A stretch of DNA of 64,000 nucleotides from Weeksella virosa DSM 16922 (lineage in GTDB: Bacteria > Bacteroidota > Bacteroidia > Flavobacteriales > Weeksellaceae). The stretch lies in assembly GCF_000189415.1 (NCBI RefSeq), contig NC_015144.1:1908001-1972000 (forward strand), given 5' to 3'. The position numbers and the translations under genes were made by a program. Below, one piece after another: positions 7,844-18,426 of the stretch. The notes under the pieces are model-generated. The model saw only the letters and a list, made by a program, of their open reading frames with translations. It did no database searches and was not told where the DNA came from. The stretch's first letter is position 1. Every line of letters begins with the position of its first letter.

Positions 7844-9172
7844 ATGCAACAAATCAAATCAACAATAGTAAGTGTATTTTTCTTGTTTTTTGGACATGTC
7901 CAAGCACAAGAACCCGTTTCTTTAGAAGAAGCAATTACGTATGCTCTAGAAAATAAAGCCGATGCAAAACGAGCAGATTTGGCCATAAAAAAAGCCGATT
8001 TCAAAATAGATGAAGCACGGGCAGGAGCTTTACCACAAATCAAAGCGAATGCTGGTTTGCAATATAATCCGTTGATACAAGAAACTTCGTTGAGTATGAA
8101 TGGGCAAACAATGGTGATAAAAATTGGTCAAACCTGGAATGCGAATACTGGGATTAATGTCTATCAAACCATCTTTGATCAACGCGTTTTTACTGGGTTG
8201 AAAGCTGCAAAATCTACTCGAGAATTCTATCAGATCAATGCAGATCTTACCGATGAGCAAGTCATAGAACGAGTGGCTACTGCGTATTATCAGGTATTTG
8301 TACAAGAAGAAAAACTAAAAACTATTGATATTAGTTACGAGAATACCAACCGTGTTCGTGAAATTATCAAAAGTTTGGTAGAGAATGGATTGGCAAGACC
8401 AATCGATCTCGATCGAATAATGGTACAGTTGAACAATATTTCTTCGGCAAAACAACAATTGATCAATGCTGTAGAAATTAGTAAAAATGCACTGAAGTTT
8501 TATATGGGATATCCTATCGATCAAACAATAGTTTTAGAAGAACAAGCGATAGAGACCAATCCGCTCTTGGTAAGCGAAGAAGCAATTGTAGAAAACAGAA
8601 CCGAATATCAATTACTGAGTAAACAAAAAGAATTGTTGGGCTTTGCCAAAGAAGCCGAACGAGCAAATTTGTATCCTACGGTAGGTTTATCAGCAAACTA
8701 TGGTTACCAAGGTTTTGGTGATAAGTTTATGTTTTCTAAAGAATTTATGTGGTCGGATATGGCAACATTGGGTATCAATGTTTCGATTCCGATATTTACA
8801 GGAGGATCTACAAAAGCAAAAATTCAACAAGCAGAAGTGGATTTACTCGATATCGAAGAGCAAATCAACGAAACTAAATTAGCTCTCAGTCTAGAATATC
8901 ACAATGCAAAAGCACAGATAGAAAACGCAATACAAAGCGTTGAGATCCAAAAAGAAAATGTTGCTTTGGCCGAAAAGGTTCTGAGCAATACGCAAGCCAA
9001 TTATCAGCAAGGTTTAGCATCTCTTACAGAAATTATCGATGCCGAAAATGCATTGACCGATGCAAGAAATAATCATTCGAACGCATTGCTAGAGTATAAA
9101 ATTGCCGAAGTGGCACTTATCAAATCAAAAGGAGAATTACACTCTCTAATTTCATCATCAAACTTAAAGTAA
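7844..9172 (+). CDS. TolC-family outer-membrane efflux protein
   Basis: A 442-residue protein with a signal peptide (residues 1-22, ending HVQAQ) and two OEP repeats: long amphipathic helices rich in Ala, Gln and Glu, with Asn in turns. Typical opening VSLEEAITYALENKADAKRADL is at about residues 25-46; the second half opens near AEVDLLDIEEQINETKLALS. It forms the trimeric channel through the outer membrane for the RND pump encoded two genes downstream. It lies 8 bases after the TetR gene and 7 bases before the adaptor gene. The family is clear. Confidence 0.93.
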   Translation: MQQIKSTIVSVFFLFFGHVQAQEPVSLEEAITYALENKADAKRADLAIKKADFKIDEARAGALPQIKANAGLQYNPLIQETSLSMNGQTMVIKIGQTWNANTGINVYQTIFDQRVFTGLKAAKSTREFYQINADLTDEQVIERVATAYYQVFVQEEKLKTIDISYENTNRVREIIKSLVENGLARPIDLDRIMVQLNNISSAKQQLINAVEISKNALKFYMGYPIDQTIVLEEQAIETNPLLVSEEAIVENRTEYQLLSKQKELLGFAKEAERANLYPTVGLSANYGYQGFGDKFMFSKEFMWSDMATLGINVSIPIFTGGSTKAKIQQAEVDLLDIEEQINETKLALSLEYHNAKAQIENAIQSVEIQKENVALAEKVLSNTQANYQQGLASLTEIIDAENALTDARNNHSNALLEYKIAEVALIKSKGELHSLISSSNLK

Positions 9173-9179
9173 TCATACC

Positions 9180-10241
9180 GTGAAAAAAATTATAACTCTT
9201 CTCATCGTGGTAGCCTTATTAGCTGGAGGCGCATATATTATTTACCACAATAAACAAAGTAAACAAAAAGAAATCGCTTTGGTAACCGAAAAAATCGATC
9301 AGATAAATGTAAATGTAACCTCGGTAAAATGGACCAATCTGGTAGATGACTATCGATCGAATGGAAATTTCGAGCCAATACAAGAACTATCTTTCCCTTC
9401 GGAAATTGCTGGTCGTGTAACGCGGGTTTTGGTCGATGAAGGGAGCTACGTGAAAGTCGGGCAAACCTTAGCAATCATCAAAAAAGATCAGATAGAGGTT
9501 GATCTTACGCAAGCTCAGAATAATTTGCAAAATGCGATAATAGATAATCAACGGTACGAGAATGCTTATAAAACTGGTGGTGTAACTAAACAACAACTGG
9601 ATCATTCGCGTTTACAGTTGAAAAATGCACAAGCAGCAGTAAAATCATTAGGTTTACGAATTTCTGATACCAATGTTCGCGCAACGATATCGGGAATTGT
9701 CAATAAAAAATACATAGAACCAGGCTCGGTTGTAGGGCCAGGAACACCGATGTTTGATCTGGTGAATGTTTCTCGATTAAAACTCAAAGTTATGGTCGAT
9801 GAAAGCCAAGTTGCTAAACTAAAAGTCGGGCAAACAATTCCGATTAATGTAAGCGTATATCCTGATAAATCGTACGTAGGAAAAGTGAAATTTATAGCAC
9901 CAAAAGCAAATGGAGCATTAAATTTCCCTGTTGATATCGAAGTAAATAATGACGGAAGTCTAAAGGCAGGAATGTACGGAACGGCAATTTTTTCTGACTC
10001 AGAAAATCCGCTCGATGCAAAACCAATGTTAACCATCCCGATGCAAGCTTTTGTAAACGGAGTAAGCTCTAATCAGGTCTATATAGTTGAAAATGGAACA
10101 GCAAAATTGATCAATGTAGTTTCTGGTAGAATAATCGGAGATCAGGTAGAAATAATTAGCGGTCTGAAAGAAAATCAACAAGTTATCACCAGTGGGCAGA
10201 TTAATTTGGTAGAAGGAGCCAAAATAAAAATCATAAACTAA
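9180..10241 (+). CDS. RND efflux periplasmic adaptor (membrane fusion protein)
   Basis: A 353-residue protein starting at GTG 9180, with an N-terminal signal or anchor helix (residues 4-22). The lipoyl half-motif FPSEIAGRVTRVLVDEGSYVKVGQTLAII lies at about 70-98, an alpha-hairpin at about 100-150 (LTQAQNNLQNAIIDNQRYENAY), the second lipoyl half at about 160-180 (VRATISGIVNKKYIEPG), then beta-barrel and membrane-proximal domains. There is no lipobox. It links the TolC channel to the RND transporter. Overall an AcrA/MexA type in a standard operon position, 4 bases before the pump gene. Confidence 0.94.
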   Translation: MKKIITLLIVVALLAGGAYIIYHNKQSKQKEIALVTEKIDQINVNVTSVKWTNLVDDYRSNGNFEPIQELSFPSEIAGRVTRVLVDEGSYVKVGQTLAIIKKDQIEVDLTQAQNNLQNAIIDNQRYENAYKTGGVTKQQLDHSRLQLKNAQAAVKSLGLRISDTNVRATISGIVNKKYIEPGSVVGPGTPMFDLVNVSRLKLKVMVDESQVAKLKVGQTIPINVSVYPDKSYVGKVKFIAPKANGALNFPVDIEVNNDGSLKAGMYGTAIFSDSENPLDAKPMLTIPMQAFVNGVSSNQVYIVENGTAKLINVVSGRIIGDQVEIISGLKENQQVITSGQINLVEGAKIKIIN

Positions 10242-10245
10242 TGAT

Positions 10246-13200
10246 ATGAAAATAGCAGAACTATCTATAAAAAGACCATCACTCGTTATCGTACTTTTCA
10301 CCTTGTTAACCTTAGGTGGAATTTTGAGTTATAACATGATGGGGTACGAATTGATTCCGAAATTTGATGTCAATGTCATAACCATTTCTACGGTTTATCC
10401 AGGAGCATCACCAAACGAGGTAGAAAATTCGGTTACTAGAAAAGTAGAAGACGCCATTGGTTCATTAGAGAACATCAAAAAACTAGAGTCGATGTCGTAT
10501 GAAAGTCTTTCGGTGGTAATGATTCAGCTGAATGATGGCGCTGATACCGATTATGCACTCAATGATGCACAACGGAAAGTAAATGCCATTTTAGCAGATT
10601 TACCCGAGGATATAGACCCGCCGTCGCTTAATAAATTTTCGTTAGACGATTTGCCAATTATTACCATGAGTGGAATGGCCAATCTCAACGATACCCAACT
10701 CTACGATTTGTTGGACAAAAAAGTAGAGCCGATCCTTTCTCGGGTAAATGGAGTGGCAGAAGTTACGTTGGTCGGAGGGCAAGAAAGAGAAATCCAAGTT
10801 CGGTTAGATGCTAAAAAACTAGAAGGTTATGGCGTGTCTGTTCCTCAAGTACAACAAGCCATATTGTCTTCGAATCTAGACTTCCCGACCGGAAAGGTGA
10901 AAACAGATAAATTGACCTCTACGATTCGTTTATCGGGTAAATATCAATCAGTGAACGAATTAAGTAATTTGGTTATTGCATCGAGCAATGGAATTCAGAT
11001 TAGGTTATCCGATATTGCAACTGTTTACGATGCTCAAAAAGAAATAGAAAAAGTCGCTCGTTTTAATCAACATCCTACCATTTTCTTACAGGTAAAAAAA
11101 CAATCAGATGCCAATGCGGTAGAGGTATCAGAATTGGTACGTAAGCAGATGTACGAAATTATGGAAGAATACAAAAACGAAGGTCTACAGCTAAACATTG
11201 TAAACGATACATCAACCTTTACCTTAGAAGCAGCCAATAGTGTTTTGTTCGATTTAGGAATGGCGATTTTTCTTGTTGCAGTGGTAATGCTACTTTTCTT
11301 GCACAGCCTTCGCAATGCATTTATTGTCATGGTAGCGATTCCTGTTTCGTTGATTTCATCTTTCATCGGTATGGAACTTTTGGGCTACACACTCAACCTG
11401 ATGACCTTGCTAGGGTTGTCGCTTGTGGTAGGTATTTTGGTAGACGATGCAATTGTTGTGCTCGAGAATATATACCGACACATGGAGATGGGAAAATCCC
11501 GAATTCGCGCCGCCTATGATGGGTCAAAAGAAATTGGGTTTACTGTAACCGCCATTACACTAGTTATCGTGGTAGTATTCTTACCAATTGCTTTGAGTTC
11601 TGGCTTGGCAGCTAAAATTTTAGCTCAATTTTGTCTTACCGTTGTTATAGCCACATTGTTTTCGTTGCTTTCTTCCTTTACTATAATTCCTTGGTTATCA
11701 TCTCGATTCGGTAAATTAACAAAGTTAACAGGAAAAAATATATTCGAAAAATTTATACTTTGGTTCGAACATCAATTGGACGCCTTTACTCATTGGATTT
11801 CTGATTTATTACGTTGGTGTTTACAATCAAGATCTCACAAGATATTGACAGTAGCCATTGCTATTGTCTTATTTTTCTCCTCATTTTTGTTGGTAATATT
11901 TGGTTTCATCGGGAGCGAATTTATGCCAAAAACCGATCGCGGCCAATTCTTGATACAAATAGAGCTACCTAAAGATCAATCCTTAGAGCAGACCAACCAA
12001 AAAGTAATCGAAGTTGAGCGTTATATCCAAAATAAAAAAGAAATTGTGGATATGATTACAACCGTCGGGCAAATGTCTACAGGGTTTGGAGCATCGCAAG
12101 CGACAGCATATCAGGCAGAAATCCAGATTATCCTAACCGATAAATCAGAACGATCAGAAAGTACAGATGTTTTTGCTGCAAAAATGAAAAGAGAATTACA
12201 AGAAAATTTTGTAGGTGTAGAATTCAAATCAATTCCGGTCGGCATAATGGGGGCAGAAAATGCACCATTAGAATTGGTGGTAACAGGAAATGATATAGAG
12301 CAAGTATATAAACAAGCAAATAAATTGAAAACGATGTTGCAAAAAATTCCAGGTGCAATCGATGTAAAATTATCTTCAGAAGACGGAAGTCCCGAGATCA
12401 ATGTTCAGGTAGATCGCGATAAAATGGCTGCTTTAGGACTGAATCTTGCTACGGTTGGACAGACCATGCAGACAGCTTTTTCAGGTAATAGAGATGGCAA
12501 ATTTCGAGATGGTGAGTACGAATATGATATCAATATCCAATTTAATGATTTCGATCGACGAACCATAGACGATGTACGAAACATGACTTTTACCAATCCA
12601 CAAGGACATAACATTCGATTAACCCAATTTGCCAATGTCGAGATGAGTTCTGGCCCAAGTTTCTTAGAGCGTCGAGACAAAGCACCTTCTGTAAAAGTAC
12701 AAGCACAAGTTGTAGGAAGACCGGTTGGTGATGTTGCTGCTCAATGGCAAACACAGTTTGATGCAGAAAAGAAACCTGTTGGTATGAAATATATTTGGTC
12801 TGGCGATATGGAAAACCAAGAGGAAGGTTTCGGTACTATGTTGATTGCATTAGCTGCTTCGGTAATTTTGGTTTATTTATTAATGGTTACGCTTTACGAT
12901 AGTTTTGTTCATCCGTTTGTGGTTCTATTTTCTGTTCCGCTTTCTTTGATAGGGGCTTTGTTGATCTTGGCCATGACAGGAAATTCTTTGAATATTTTTA
13001 CCATTCTAGGAATCATTATGCTAATCGGATTGGTAGCGAAAAATGCTATTCTTTTAGTAGACTTTACAAACAGTAGGATTGCAGAAGGAGAAACTACCTA
13101 CCAAGCATTAATAGACGCCAATCATGCAAGATTACGTCCCATTATGATGACTACCATTGCAATGGTTTTTGGTATGTTGCCGATTGCCTTGGCAAAAGGT

Positions 13201-13401
13201 GCTGCAGCCGAAATGAATAACGGTCTTGCATGGGTAATTATTGGTGGTTTGATATCTTCTTTGTTTCTGACCCTTGTTGTGGTTCCGGTAGTTTATTCTC
13301 TTTTTGATAGCGTAATGAACAGAATTTTCAAAGGCAAGAAAATAGATTATGAAGCTGAAATGAAGGCAGACTATACACCCATAGAGTCAGAAAAGTACTG
13401 A
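10246..13401 (+). CDS. RND-family inner-membrane efflux pump (AcrB type)
   Basis: A 1051-residue protein, the normal length for a hydrophobe/amphiphile efflux RND pump. It opens with KIAELSIKRPSLVIVLFTLL, the usual first helix. The proton-relay Asp pair is in TM4 (GILVDDAIVVLENIYR, at about residues 395-410) and the relay Lys in TM10 (LIGLVAKNAILLVDF, about 925-940). Two large periplasmic loops hold the porter and docking domains. It drives drug or detergent export with the proton gradient. It is last gene of the TetR-TolC-MFP-RND operon and a terminator follows 17 bases later. The substrate range is unknown; NAADTDYALNDAQRKVN-like text supports a multidrug rather than a heavy-metal pump. Confidence 0.95.
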   Translation: MKIAELSIKRPSLVIVLFTLLTLGGILSYNMMGYELIPKFDVNVITISTVYPGASPNEVENSVTRKVEDAIGSLENIKKLESMSYESLSVVMIQLNDGADTDYALNDAQRKVNAILADLPEDIDPPSLNKFSLDDLPIITMSGMANLNDTQLYDLLDKKVEPILSRVNGVAEVTLVGGQEREIQVRLDAKKLEGYGVSVPQVQQAILSSNLDFPTGKVKTDKLTSTIRLSGKYQSVNELSNLVIASSNGIQIRLSDIATVYDAQKEIEKVARFNQHPTIFLQVKKQSDANAVEVSELVRKQMYEIMEEYKNEGLQLNIVNDTSTFTLEAANSVLFDLGMAIFLVAVVMLLFLHSLRNAFIVMVAIPVSLISSFIGMELLGYTLNLMTLLGLSLVVGILVDDAIVVLENIYRHMEMGKSRIRAAYDGSKEIGFTVTAITLVIVVVFLPIALSSGLAAKILAQFCLTVVIATLFSLLSSFTIIPWLSSRFGKLTKLTGKNIFEKFILWFEHQLDAFTHWISDLLRWCLQSRSHKILTVAIAIVLFFSSFLLVIFGFIGSEFMPKTDRGQFLIQIELPKDQSLEQTNQKVIEVERYIQNKKEIVDMITTVGQMSTGFGASQATAYQAEIQIILTDKSERSESTDVFAAKMKRELQENFVGVEFKSIPVGIMGAENAPLELVVTGNDIEQVYKQANKLKTMLQKIPGAIDVKLSSEDGSPEINVQVDRDKMAALGLNLATVGQTMQTAFSGNRDGKFRDGEYEYDINIQFNDFDRRTIDDVRNMTFTNPQGHNIRLTQFANVEMSSGPSFLERRDKAPSVKVQAQVVGRPVGDVAAQWQTQFDAEKKPVGMKYIWSGDMENQEEGFGTMLIALAASVILVYLLMVTLYDSFVHPFVVLFSVPLSLIGALLILAMTGNSLNIFTILGIIMLIGLVAKNAILLVDFTNSRIAEGETTYQALIDANHARLRPIMMTTIAMVFGMLPIALAKGAAAEMNNGLAWVIIGGLISSLFLTLVVVPVVYSLFDSVMNRIFKGKKIDYEAEMKADYTPIESEKY

Positions 13402-13417
13402 TTTTTTTTAAGGTAAT

Positions 13418-13451
13418 AAAAAAACGTCTTGTTTATAGCAAGACGTTTTTT
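13418..13451 (+). terminator. Terminator of the RND efflux operon
   Basis: AAACGTCTTG pairs with CAAGACGTTT around a TTTATAG loop, followed by a T run. It begins 17 bases after the RND stop. The A run on the left would allow action on the other strand too. Confidence 0.9.
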
Positions 13452-13560
13452 ATTTTTTGGATTTAACATTATTCATTGTATCGAGCAGTTATAAAAATAT
13501 TATTCAGACTTCGGAGTATAGAAAAATTCTATCATTACATTTTGCTTGAGAAGTATACTA

Positions 13561-13592
13561 AAAAAAAACCTCTCTAAAAAAAGAGAGGTTTC
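13561..13592 (-). terminator. Terminator of pnp
   Basis: On the minus strand AAACCTCTC, a T-rich loop and GAGAGGTTT form a stem followed by TTTTT. It lies 25-55 bases after the pnp stop codon. The 110 bases between this and the RND terminator hold nothing I can identify. Confidence 0.88.
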
Positions 13593-13616
13593 ACTATGCT
13601 TTGTTTATGTTATCGA

Positions 13617-15782
13617 TTATTCGTTAGGAGATTGATGATCATTTCTTTTCGGTTTTTCTGTACGTTCAGGCTTTGGTAATAAAGCTTTACGAGATAATTT
13701 CATTTTCTTTTTATCATCATATCCTAAAAATTTCACCTGAATTTTATCGTTTATTCCTAATGCGTCTTCTACTTTTTCTAGACGTTTATGCTCGATTTCC
13801 GAAATATGAACTAAGCCTTCAATACCCTTAGAAATCTCAACGAAAGCACCAAATGGTTTAATCGATTTTACAACTGCATCGTATGTTGCACCAACTTCTG
13901 GTACGAAAGCAATTTGCTTGATACGTGCAATAACTTGGTCAATTTTTTCTTGGTTTACTCCATTGATTTCTACACGTCCAAAGTTTTCTTCTTCTGTAAG
14001 AACAATTACAGTATCTGTTTCTTTTTGCAATTCTTGGATGATTTTACCTCCAGGACCTATGACGGCACCAATGAATTCTTTCGGAATTTCCATTAAAGCA
14101 ATCTTCGGGGCATTTGGTTTTAGGTTCGGACGTGGAGTAGCTAACGTTTCAGTCAACTTATCAAGGATATGCAAACGTCCTTCGCGAGCTTGCTCCAAGG
14201 CTTTTTCCATGATTTCCATCGATAAACCTTGGACTTTAATATCCATCTGGCATGCAGTGATTCCGTCTTTTGTCCCGGTTACTTTAAAGTCCATATCACC
14301 CAAATGATCTTCATCTCCTAAAATATCAGAAAGAACAGTCCATTTTCCAGATTTGGTATCGGTGATTAATCCCATTGCAATCCCCGATACCGGTTTTTTG
14401 ATAGGGATTCCCGCATCCATCAATGCTAAAGTTCCTGCACAAACTGTAGCCATAGAAGATGAACCGTTTGATTCTAAAACTTCAGAAACCAAACGAATTA
14501 CATAAGGATTATCTTCTGGAATCATCTTGGTTAATGCACGTTGGGCTAAATTTCCGTGACCTATCTCTCGACGAGATGTTCCGCGTAATGGACGTGCTTC
14601 ACCGGTTGAGAAAGGAGGGAAGTTGTAGTGTAAAAAGAAGCGTTCTTCATGGTTTAGAACAACACCGTCTACTAAATTGGCATCACGCGACGATCCTAAG
14701 GTGAGGGCTGCTAATGCTTGAGTTTCTCCTCTGGTGAAAACAGAAGAACCATGGGCACCTGGTAAGATGTCAACCTCTGTCCAGATTGGACGGATGGTTT
14801 TTGGATCACGACCGTCTAAACGGATTCCTTCTTCTAGGATTAATTGTCTTACAGCTTCTTTCTGTACATCGTGGAAGTATGTCTTAACAAATGGTGTAAC
14901 ACGGGCCAACTCTTCTTCATCCTCCTCATATTGAGCTAAAAATTCTTCAACAATTGCTTCGAATTTGTCGTTTCTTTCATGTTTATCAGAAGGATGTTTT
15001 GCGATATCATAGTATTTTTGATAGCCAAAATTCCATACTTTTTCACGGATTTCTTCATCGTGATTTTCGTGAGAATATTCTCTTTTAGGAAAAGATTTTC
15101 CTACTTTTTCGGCTAATCTTTCTTGGGCTTCGATTTGTTTTTTGATTTCTTCGTGAGCGAATTGGATGGCATCTAGCATTTCTCTTTCAGAAATTTCTTC
15201 CATTTCACCTTCTACCATTACAACAGATTCTTTAGAAGCTCCAACCATGATATCGATATCGGCTTGTTCTAATTGTTCTCTAGATGGGTTAATCATCAAC
15301 TCTCCGTTGAGACGGATCACTCGAGCTTCTGAGATCAACGTGAAAGGTATATCTGTAATGGCAATTGCTGCAGATGCAGCTAAACCAGCCAAAGCTTCTG
15401 GCATTACTTTTTCGTCGTATGAGATAAGCGAAATCATGACTTGTACCTCTGCGTGGAAATCTTCAGGGAACATTGGTCGTAATACGCGGTCTACTAAACG
15501 CATAGTGAGTACCTCATCATCCGATGGTTTTGCTTCTCTACGAAAAAAGTTTCCTGGGATTCGGCCACCGGCATAGAATTTTTCTCGGTAATCAACGGTA
15601 AGTGGTAGAAAATCTACTCCTTCATTGGCCTCTTTATTGGCTACCACTGTTGCTAATAACATGGTGTCGCCCATGCGAACAATGACAGACCCGTCAGCTT
15701 GTTTTGCGTATTTACCGGTTTCGATTGAGATTTCTCTTCCGTCTTGAAGAGTGATTGTCTCGGTGATTGCTTTTGGAATCAT
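13617..15782 (-). CDS. pnp: Polyribonucleotide nucleotidyltransferase (PNPase)
   Basis: A 721-residue phosphorolytic 3'-5' exoribonuclease of normal length. The first RNase PH-like domain opens at residues 1-140 ([20 protein letters not shown], then [19 protein letters not shown] with the conserved Arg-rich loop). An all-helical linker follows, then the second RNase PH domain at about 310-545 ([31 protein letters not shown] with catalytic Asp residues). A KH domain is at about 555-615 ([15 protein letters not shown]) and an S1 domain at about 625-695 ([20 protein letters not shown]). A short charged tail ends the protein. It degrades mRNA and forms homotrimers. The rpsO-pnp order is conserved in many bacteria, but here rpsO has its own terminator between them. 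Confidence 0.98.
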   Translation of the reverse strand: MIPKAITETITLQDGREISIETGKYAKQADGSVIVRMGDTMLLATVVANKEANEGVDFLPLTVDYREKFYAGGRIPGNFFRREAKPSDDEVLTMRLVDRVLRPMFPEDFHAEVQVMISLISYDEKVMPEALAGLAASAAIAITDIPFTLISEARVIRLNGELMINPSREQLEQADIDIMVGASKESVVMVEGEMEEISEREMLDAIQFAHEEIKKQIEAQERLAEKVGKSFPKREYSHENHDEEIREKVWNFGYQKYYDIAKHPSDKHERNDKFEAIVEEFLAQYEEDEEELARVTPFVKTYFHDVQKEAVRQLILEEGIRLDGRDPKTIRPIWTEVDILPGAHGSSVFTRGETQALAALTLGSSRDANLVDGVVLNHEERFFLHYNFPPFSTGEARPLRGTSRREIGHGNLAQRALTKMIPEDNPYVIRLVSEVLESNGSSSMATVCAGTLALMDAGIPIKKPVSGIAMGLITDTKSGKWTVLSDILGDEDHLGDMDFKVTGTKDGITACQMDIKVQGLSMEIMEKALEQAREGRLHILDKLTETLATPRPNLKPNAPKIALMEIPKEFIGAVIGPGGKIIQELQKETDTVIVLTEEENFGRVEINGVNQEKIDQVIARIKQIAFVPEVGATYDAVVKSIKPFGAFVEISKGIEGLVHISEIEHKRLEKVEDALGINDKIQVKFLGYDDKKKMKLSRKALLPKPERTEKPKRNDHQSPNE

Positions 15783-15814
15783 TCGTTTGTTAAAAATTTT
15801 TAATTCGTCTAATT

Positions 15815-15835
15815 GTTAAGACCGTGTGCCTTAAC
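15815..15835. promoter_or_regulatory. Inverted repeat in the pnp leader
   Basis: Perfect six-base arms GTTAAG and CTTAAC are separated by 9 bases, 33-53 bases upstream of the pnp start. In enterobacteria the pnp leader forms a hairpin used for autoregulation; whether this one does the same is unknown. Confidence 0.35.
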
Positions 15836-15894
15836 ATAAAAAAATATATGGTTATAAATGTATTACTTTCTTTTGTAATATTGTTCTTGTAAAA

Positions 15895-15923
15895 AGAAAA
15901 AAGGCAATTAAAAAATTGCCTTT
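15895..15923 (-). terminator. Terminator between rpsO and pnp
   Basis: On the minus strand AAAAGGCAAT, T loop and ATTGCCTTTT form a strong stem followed by TTCTTTTT. It starts about 20 bases after the rpsO stop, so most rpsO transcripts should end here and not read into pnp. Confidence 0.88.
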
Positions 15924-15943
15924 TCTTGTTTTTGGATAGATTA

Positions 15944-16213
15944 TTATTTACGAATTCCTAATTCGGCAATAATATTACGGTAACGTTCAATTTCCGTTTT
16001 CTTCAAATAATCCAATAAAGCTTTACGTTTTCCTACTAATTTCACCAAAGATCTCTCTGTATTGTAATCTTTATGATTTTTTTTCAAGTGTTGAGTCAGG
16101 TGGTTAATTCTGTACGTGAATAATGCAATCTGACCTTCTGGTGATCCGGTGTCTTGAGCAGATTTTCCATGTTTTGCGAAAATTTCGCTTTTTACTTCTT
16201 TTGTTAGATACAT
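15944..16213 (-). CDS. rpsO: 30S ribosomal protein S15
   Basis: An 89-residue protein, the exact family length. The conserved S15 core is visible: DTGSPEGQIALFTYRINHLT at about residues 21-40, then HLKKNHKDYNTERSLVKLVGKRKALLDYL at about 42-70 and a YRNIIAELGIRK end. S15 binds the central domain of 16S rRNA early in small-subunit assembly. The gene stands alone with its own terminator, upstream of pnp in the same orientation. Confidence 0.98.
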   Translation of the reverse strand: MYLTKEVKSEIFAKHGKSAQDTGSPEGQIALFTYRINHLTQHLKKNHKDYNTERSLVKLVGKRKALLDYLKKTEIERYRNIIAELGIRK

Positions 16214-16250
16214 TCCAATATTATTTAAATGATTATTATGTATTGAGGTG

Positions 16251-16258
16251 CAAAAGTA
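16251..16258 (-). promoter_or_regulatory. rpsO: Candidate -7 box of rpsO
   Basis: On the minus strand TACTTTTG matches TAnnTTTG and lies 38 bases upstream of the rpsO ATG. No clear TTTG is found at the -33 position. The rest of the gap from 16214 to 16533 (320 bases) holds no gene or hairpin that I can support. Confidence 0.45.
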
Positions 16259-16533
16259 TGATTATTTTTTGGATAATTAATAAAAAAATGTAATTTATTT
16301 TTCTTCTGTAATATGGCTTAATGTTCTTTTCTAGAATTGTTTTGGCTTAGTAAACTGTCTCGATGGATGTTTACTGAGTAGGTAATTATATGAAAATAAT
16401 TTTGTTAAAAATTTTTATGCCATTTACGTAGAAAAGCAAAGCCAAGAATAGTAATTTTTGTAAATCGACTAGGGTGTTACTATAAAATATTTTGCACTAT
16501 AATTTTTTCATATGATACCTGTACAGTAATTCA

Positions 16534-18411
16534 TTAGTTTAGCTCTAGCCAACGCATTTCTTTTTCGTCGATTTCTTGGATGATTTTTTCTAATTCATTA
16601 CTGATTCTAGTTATTTCTTCATAGGTTAAATCTGGAGTAGATAGTTGATTGGCGAGCTTTTCTTTCTGTTCTTCTAAAAAAGGTAGACTTGCATTGATCT
16701 CTTCTAGTTCGCGTTGTTCTTTATAGGATAATTTACGTGGCTTGTCTGTAGCAATCTTTTCTTCGGTTTTGGGTTTGCTTTCTTTTGTCTCTTTCTCCAC
16801 CGTTTGAGCGCTAAGTTTTGCTCTGTTTTCGATAAAATACTCGGTATAATTACCCATATAACGACTAATTTTTCCTTCTCCCTCGAAAATCATTAGTTCA
16901 TCTACTACTTTATCCATGAAATAGCGGTCGTGAGAAACCACTAACAAACTACCTTGGAAATCGTGTAAGAAATTTTCTAAAACTGTTAAGGTTGGTAAAT
17001 CTAGGTCGTTAGTTGGCTCATCTAAGATTAAAAAATTCGGATTAGGGTAGAGAATTGCCAATAATTGTAAACGTTTTTTTTCTCCACCGCTAAGTTTGCC
17101 AATTTGTGTATGTTGTTGTTCGGGTGAGAAAAGAAACATTTCTAAGAATTGTTCGGCTCTCATTTGTTTTCCGTTGGCAAGCGGGAAGAAATCTGCAATG
17201 TCTTTTATAAATTCGATAACGCGCTGCTCGGGATCAAAATCGATTCCGTCTTGCTTAAAGTGGCCAATTTTTAAGGTTTCTCCTCGTTCGATACTTCCAG
17301 TGTCTATAGCTTCAGTTCCCTCGAGTATTTTGATAAAGGTAGTTTTCCCGACACCGTTTTTTCCTACCAATCCTATTTTGCTACCACGAGCAAAAATATA
17401 GGAGAAATTATCGAGTATTTTTTTATCTCCGAAAGCTTTCGAAACTTTTTCCATTTCTACGATTTTCTGTCCTAATCGTGTCATTACCATTTCTAGTTTC
17501 AGTTCTTGGCTCACGATTTTTTGTTTTGCTATCGATTCGGTATCATAGAAAGAATCTATTCTACTTTTCGATTTGGAGGTTCGGGCTTTTGGTTGTCTTC
17601 TCATCCACTCTAGCTCTTTGCGGTACAGATTTTTAGCTTTATCGATATTCGCATTAAGATTTTCTATTCGGTGAGCTTTGTTTTGGATATAGGTTTCGTA
17701 ATTCCCTTGGTGTACATAGATGGTTTTATTTTCTAACTCGAGAATTCTGGTGCAGACGGCATCTAGAAAATAACGATCGTGTGTAACCAAAATAAGGGTT
17801 TTGTTTTCTTTATTCAAGAAATATTCTAACCATTCTACCATCTCGATATCGAGATGGTTGGTTGGTTCATCTAAAATTAATAAAATATAACCGCTCTCGA
17901 AACTAAGGTCGATAAGAAATTTAGCTAATGAAATTCTTTTTCTTTGTCCACCAGATAGTTGACCTATTTTTTGGTCTAAAAAATCTATTTTTAGTTTGGA
18001 TAGGATTTCTTTCACTTTTGGCTCTACCGACCAGGCGTCCATCAAGTCCATTTTCTCTAAAAGGGTAATCAGTTCTGGGCTAGATGGGTTGTTTTGGATA
18101 AGGCGTTCGTAGTCATGAACCAAATCCAACACTTCATTCGAGTGATTGAAGATATAATCTTCGGCTAATAAATCTTCCTGAAAATCATCCGACTGTTCGA
18201 ACATTAAGATTTTCACATCTTTAGCAACCTTTACTTCTCCGGAATCGGGCGTGTCTTTGCCCGCCAAAATTCTCAATAGAGTAGATTTTCCACTTCCGTT
18301 CTTTGCTACAAAAGCTATCTGATCTCCTTGGTTAACATGAAAATTTACATTCTGAAATAAAGTACGAATGCCATATGATTTGGTGAGATTTTCTACCGAT
18401 AAATAATTCAT
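16534..18411 (-). CDS. uup: ABC-F family ATPase, Uup type
   Basis: A 625-residue soluble protein with two ABC cassettes and no membrane segment. Cassette 1: Walker A KNGSGKST at about residues 37-44, signature LSGGQRKRISLA at about 153-164, Walker B LLILDEPTNHLD at about 178-189. Cassette 2: Walker A GKNGVGKTT, signature LSGGEKKRLQLL, Walker B FLILDEPTNDLD. The inter-domain linker is about 80 residues. A C-terminal charged coiled coil of about 80 residues (from KPRKLSYKEQRELEEI) is the mark of Uup, which binds branched DNA or ribosomes. The first Walker A is preceded by VAK where VGR or IGR is usual. It lies 15 bases downstream of the ABC-2 permease gene, so it is probably the last gene of that efflux operon. 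It is not a transport ATPase by family. Confidence 0.92.
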   Translation of the reverse strand: MNYLSVENLTKSYGIRTLFQNVNFHVNQGDQIAFVAKNGSGKSTLLRILAGKDTPDSGEVKVAKDVKILMFEQSDDFQEDLLAEDYIFNHSNEVLDLVHDYERLIQNNPSSPELITLLEKMDLMDAWSVEPKVKEILSKLKIDFLDQKIGQLSGGQRKRISLAKFLIDLSFESGYILLILDEPTNHLDIEMVEWLEYFLNKENKTLILVTHDRYFLDAVCTRILELENKTIYVHQGNYETYIQNKAHRIENLNANIDKAKNLYRKELEWMRRQPKARTSKSKSRIDSFYDTESIAKQKIVSQELKLEMVMTRLGQKIVEMEKVSKAFGDKKILDNFSYIFARGSKIGLVGKNGVGKTTFIKILEGTEAIDTGSIERGETLKIGHFKQDGIDFDPEQRVIEFIKDIADFFPLANGKQMRAEQFLEMFLFSPEQQHTQIGKLSGGEKKRLQLLAILYPNPNFLILDEPTNDLDLPTLTVLENFLHDFQGSLLVVSHDRYFMDKVVDELMIFEGEGKISRYMGNYTEYFIENRAKLSAQTVEKETKESKPKTEEKIATDKPRKLSYKEQRELEEINASLPFLEEQKEKLANQLSTPDLTYEEITRISNELEKIIQEIDEKEMRWLELN

Positions 18412-18426
18412 GTATTTTTAGTTAGA

